Positions 4,667 through 7,596 of a stretch of DNA of 7,596 bases are shown piece by piece (the first letter of the stretch is position 1; every line of letters begins with the position of its first letter). Under the pieces are notes generated by a model, which was given only the letters and a program-made list of their open reading frames with translations, was not told the origin of the DNA and did no database searches. The DNA comes from Candidatus Dojkabacteria bacterium. GTDB taxonomy: Bacteria > Patescibacteriota > Dojkabacteria > SC72. The stretch spans positions 1 to 7,596 of the forward strand of contig JAAZAL010000041.1 of assembly GCA_012514355.1 (NCBI GenBank), written 5' to 3'. The position numbers and the translations under genes are program-made.

Positions 4667-6955
4667 TTACAATCTGACTTTCCATATTGTAGTACTATCA
4701 AGGATATATGCGGCACTCTCGTCACGATTAACAACTATCCCTTTAACATCCTCCCAAGCACCCTCCTGTTCATAGATATATTGATTTAACAAGAGTAATT
4801 CATTTGGATGTCTTTTCTCTTGAGATTCAATAGGTTTTTCAAATTGTAATACTCTCTTTTCTTTATCATCAAAGATGTATAGCTTTCTATTCAAGTCCCC
4901 CGTTGTATATGAGGCCTTAGGATCCATTATTGGAGTATCTAACCCTATGATAGAAATTGGAGACTCAACCATTCCGTTTGTTCCTGCTACATATCTAAAG
5001 ATACCATTTTCAACTTTGGCTGTAATATATACACTTAATTCGTCTGCAAATACTTCTCTTGCATTCTCATATTCCTGCTTGTTTAAGTATGGAGAAATCA
5101 AAGAGTATCCCCCATCATAGTTTACAGATTTAAGTAAACTTTTCTCTTCTGTATCTAAAATATATGCATTCTCGTTAATAGTGAGCATCGCAAATTCAAC
5201 CATACTATTTAATTTAAGACTCTCAATACTCAGCCCACTTAATTTTACAAATGGTTGAAATACTCCATCTTTGTAGCTTGATTTTACTATCCCATTAACC
5301 ATATCTAAAACAAATACTCCCGTTTCTGTTGTATATACCTTTGAGGGCTTCTGTAAAAGCTTATTTGAATCAGAGATATTTTCTACCTTCTTATCATATA
5401 TAGAAATAGTGAAAACAGATTTGGTTCCCATATCAGTGAGGATAAGGAGCTCCCTTCCATTACTATCCCTAAATATTGCAATATCTTTAGGAGAGGAATC
5501 TTGATTCTGTGTAAAAGAATCGTAGTATTTCTCAATTGAACCCTCCTTTGAAGATAACCTGTTTCTGTTGTATAGGGAGTCCGAGATACCAAGTACCTGT
5601 CTATTTAATTCATCATATTTTTCCTTATCCTTGTTACCCAATTCTTCAGGAACCTCATTAAGTTTATCTGAAGCTTGGAATACTGACATACTCACAGTTT
5701 CCCTGTCTGTCCCGAGTTTTGAGTTTGCAGTATTTAATAGATCTTCTACTTCTGTAAATATTGTATTAGCAGTTTTACTCCTTTCTCTAGCTTCTTTCTG
5801 ATCAATTGTGAATTTAACACCTCCAACTAAAACGGAGATTCCTAAAAGAATAAAGAGTAATATCTTAAACCTATGGGCCCTCTGATTTTTCTGTTTATAT
5901 CCATCTATTTTAAACTCTTTAAATTCTTTCTTTTTCTTAACATTAATTTGAGAGAATTTTGCGGATACTCCTCTAAACCATCTCTTCTTACCTAGTTTAG
6001 AAGAAATTGAACTCTGTAACCTATTTCTACCCACCTTAGAGAAATTGCTTACTCTTTGAAAAGCTTTTACTGACTTCTCCTTAGTAAATGATGAGACCTT
6101 TTTTAAAAATGGTTTAACAAAAGCAGTCTTAGAAGTAACTTTTGTAAGAACTTCTCTTAGATCCTTTTCAGAAGATACTCCTTTAAATATATTCTTCTTG
6201 CTAACTTTAACTTCTGGAACATAGTCAGTATCTTTTGGTTCTTTCGGCATAAGCTTTTTAATTGATATCTCCTTTTCTAATTTCTCTACCTCTTTGCATT
6301 CAACATTAGCATTACTGACCTCCCCTTCAATTTTAGAAAACACTACCAAACCCATATCATCCAAAACATCATTACCCAACTGCTCAAGTGAACTAATTAT
6401 CTCCTCCCTATTTTTCTTTCCTATCAACTTAGGCATATTTTCTTTAATATATCCCTTACTTGAAGCGAATACTAAGTCATTTTTCTCAAGAGCAATTGCT
6501 GCTGTTTTAGCTTTTTTACTCTCTAACATTTCAAAAATATCTACCAACCTACAATCTTTGTAAACATATATATCACTCTCTCCCAAAACACCTATGTACA
6601 TACCCCCATTGCTTGATACAAATATTGTAAAGTTAATATCTACACCATTTTTACCAATCTCTGTATCATTTACAATCAACTGTTTAACTCTTCTAGTAGC
6701 CTCTGTTAGTCCTAATTTAAGGGATTCGTTAATTGAATCAGTTTTAGAATATTCAAAACCATCTATAATTCCATCCCAAGCGAATTTCACTATTTTATCT
6801 CCTGATATTTCTACAGAAGAGGAAACACTTAGTAATCCATACATATCTACTTCAAAATCACCCTTTCCTCTTTTAGCACTTTTATAGTTAAAAAGTGATA
6901 TATATGATGTTCTTAATTTTGAATTGTTTATATATTTTGAAGCAGTAATTGGCAT
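4667..6955 (-). CDS. PP2C-like pseudophosphatase with one TM segment and a probable extracytoplasmic beta-propeller
   Basis: The product has 762 residues and is not a family I can name. Residues about 35-210 resemble a PP2C/SpoIIE-type phosphatase: an amphipathic helix (NESLKLGLTEATRRVKQLI), then strands like the PP2C core with GVLGESDIYVYKDCRLV (122-138) where active enzymes have NVGDSRAYL..DG.L, and LEKNDLVFASSKGYI (156-170) where they have GD...SDGL. The DGxGG motif is absent and the SDG aspartate is Lys167, so metal-dependent catalysis is unlikely. A Lys/Arg-rich linker follows (about 220-362), then one TM segment (364-382), a charged helical or coiled-coil stretch (about 385-465), and six beta-rich repeats (about 490-762, for example ELLILTDMGTKSVFTISI and AAYILDSTTIWKV) typical of a beta-propeller. 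The basic linker puts the phosphatase-like part in the cytoplasm. AGGA lies 7 nt before the ATG, 4 nt after the upstream stop. Confidence 0.75.
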   Translation of the reverse strand: MPITASKYINNSKLRTSYISLFNYKSAKRGKGDFEVDMYGLLSVSSSVEISGDKIVKFAWDGIIDGFEYSKTDSINESLKLGLTEATRRVKQLIVNDTEIGKNGVDINFTIFVSSNGGMYIGVLGESDIYVYKDCRLVDIFEMLESKKAKTAAIALEKNDLVFASSKGYIKENMPKLIGKKNREEIISSLEQLGNDVLDDMGLVVFSKIEGEVSNANVECKEVEKLEKEISIKKLMPKEPKDTDYVPEVKVSKKNIFKGVSSEKDLREVLTKVTSKTAFVKPFLKKVSSFTKEKSVKAFQRVSNFSKVGRNRLQSSISSKLGKKRWFRGVSAKFSQINVKKKKEFKEFKIDGYKQKNQRAHRFKILLFILLGISVLVGGVKFTIDQKEARERSKTANTIFTEVEDLLNTANSKLGTDRETVSMSVFQASDKLNEVPEELGNKDKEKYDELNRQVLGISDSLYNRNRLSSKEGSIEKYYDSFTQNQDSSPKDIAIFRDSNGRELLILTDMGTKSVFTISIYDKKVENISDSNKLLQKPSKVYTTETGVFVLDMVNGIVKSSYKDGVFQPFVKLSGLSIESLKLNSMVEFAMLTINENAYILDTEEKSLLKSVNYDGGYSLISPYLNKQEYENAREVFADELSVYITAKVENGIFRYVAGTNGMVESPISIIGLDTPIMDPKASYTTGDLNRKLYIFDDKEKRVLQFEKPIESQEKRHPNELLLLNQYIYEQEGAWEDVKGIVVNRDESAAYILDSTTIWKVRL

Positions 6956-6959
6956 TCTT

Positions 6960-7220
6960 TTATCCTAATACAATTATTATTACCCCAACAAGACAAATTA
7001 TCAAAGAAATTAGTAAGTTGAGAAATACAAGTACTCTCATTTTAGTACTTCCCTCTAAATCAATTGTGTCTTTTAATATCCTAAGTTTCAAAAAAAGCAT
7101 AAAGGCATAGAGAAGACATCCTAAAAGGACCAATATTAGAGGAAGTTTTAGTATTCCTCCTAAGTTAAGAGAGAAATTTAAATCTGTATTTACTATGTTA
7201 TCAAACATTTGATCTCCCAT
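6960..7220 (-). CDS. Small membrane protein with two TM segments, function unknown
   Basis: The product has 86 residues with a polar N-terminus of about 22 residues, TM1 at about 24-46 (GILKLPLILVLLGCLLYAF), a charged loop (KLRILKDTIDLEGSTKMR, about 45-62) and TM2 at about 63-85, ending almost at the membrane. The positive loop suggests that both ends face outward and the loop faces the cytoplasm. The ATG at 7220 follows the upstream stop TAA with no gap, with AAAGG 10 nt upstream. A second ATG at 7208 has GGGAG 5 nt before it and would give an 82-residue protein, so the start is uncertain. It lies between the PH-domain protein and the pseudophosphatase protein in a tight operon, which suggests a membrane partner of one of them. 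Confidence 0.75.
   Translation of the reverse strand: MGDQMFDNIVNTDLNFSLNLGGILKLPLILVLLGCLLYAFMLFLKLRILKDTIDLEGSTKMRVLVFLNLLISLIICLVGVIIIVLG
6963..6966 (-). promoter_or_regulatory. Shine-Dalgarno AGGA fixing the start of the pseudophosphatase-propeller gene
   Basis: AGGA on the minus strand ends 7 nt before the ATG at 6955 and lies within the last codons of the upstream two-TM gene. The spacing is ideal and supports this start and translation from a shared mRNA. Confidence 0.6.
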
Positions 7221-7596
7221 TTAAATCTTACCTTTCTTTTTCATATCAATTAAATCATTGATTAAATCTTGAAGCTCTCTTGGTCGAGGAAGTGTTTTTA
7301 ATCTAAAATCTATCTCATGGCCTGCAGTATCTATATCTAAGTTCCCAACATCAAAGAGGTTACCCCAGAAATTAATAGTGCTGTGTGTTACATCTTCTAT
7401 CTTTTCCAATCGTGCTTCTGAATATGAGTGATAGAAAGCGTTTTCTAATTTTACTACTACGACTCTTCTATCTGTAACTACTACTACAGAGTAATACCAT
7501 TTTACAATGGTAGTTATTAGTATGTTCATTGCTACAAGAATTCCTACTACAAAAAACCCGATATATATAACTGGGGAACTAAAGGCATTAAACAAA
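7221..7596 (-). CDS. Membrane protein with a bacterial PH domain (YdbS/YdbT-like), N-terminus beyond the right edge
   Basis: The frame is open at the right edge. The only start-like codon there is TTG at 7595, which is probably an internal Leu, so I call the gene truncated. The visible 124 residues begin with a hydrophobic segment (about 8-31) and continue into a bacterial PH (bPH_2, DUF304) domain at about 33-115: YSVVVVTDRRVVVV, LEKIEDVTHS, then the signature GNLFDVGNLDIDTAG (78-92), followed by FRLKTLPRPRELQDLINDL as the capping helix. A short Lys-rich tail ends it. Members of this family are membrane-tethered and form oligomers; their ligands are mostly unknown. The stop touches the next gene's ATG, so the two are translated together. 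A role in an envelope complex is inferred from the neighbours only. Confidence 0.8.
   Translation of the reverse strand, partial: LFNAFSSPVIYIGFFVVGILVAMNILITTIVKWYYSVVVVTDRRVVVVKLENAFYHSYSEARLEKIEDVTHSTINFWGNLFDVGNLDIDTAGHEIDFRLKTLPRPRELQDLINDLIDMKKKGKI

Noticed and set aside
1..7596. UGA reassigned to glycine as in Gracilibacteria/Absconditabacteria
   Set aside because: No visible gene ends in TGA, but none of the genes contains an in-frame TGA either. The Gly and Trp codons I checked are ordinary GGN and TGG.
1..7596. CRISPR array, insertion sequence or long direct repeats
   Set aside because: No regularly spaced repeats, terminal inverted repeats or transposase were seen on either strand.

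Overview
The window is AT-rich and gene-dense, and reads like part of a Patescibacteria (CPR) chromosome. The case rests on a membrane-anchored VirD4/TraD-like ATPase with no conjugation genes around it, unrecognised membrane and envelope proteins, and a tRNA-Ile with anticodon UAU. All seven visible protein-gene ends use TAA or TAG. No in-frame TGA was seen, so there is no sign of the UGA-glycine code. The phylum is an inference from gene content, and I cannot name the lineage.

Layout. Positions 1-163 (minus) hold the start of a single-pass membrane protein that runs off the left edge. A divergent promoter region (164-298) separates it from a plus-strand Xer-type tyrosine recombinase (299-1186). 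A convergent tRNA-Ile(UAU) lies at 1211-1284. Everything to the right is on the minus strand. In transcription order it is: a bacterial-PH-domain membrane protein (cut by the right edge), a two-TM small protein, a 762-residue protein with a degenerate PP2C-like domain, one TM segment and a probable beta-propeller, smpB, a short acidic disordered protein, and an 839-residue TraD/VirD4-like ATPase.

The PH, two-TM and pseudophosphatase-propeller genes are packed end to end (0-4 nt gaps, Shine-Dalgarno sites) and form an operon. smpB and the acidic protein each have an extended -10 element (identical TGATATAAT) only 5-10 nt before the start codon, so their transcripts may be leaderless or nearly so. 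The ATPase has no visible Shine-Dalgarno. Its ATG overlaps the stop of an 11-codon upstream frame that contains a 14-bp perfect palindrome.

Working together (inference): the PH, two-TM, pseudophosphatase-propeller and ATPase proteins could form an envelope complex, with a signalling or scaffolding transmembrane protein and an ATPase motor for DNA or protein translocation. smpB is the housekeeping ribosome-rescue partner of tmRNA and is probably there only by position. The least described item is the pseudophosphatase-TM-propeller protein.
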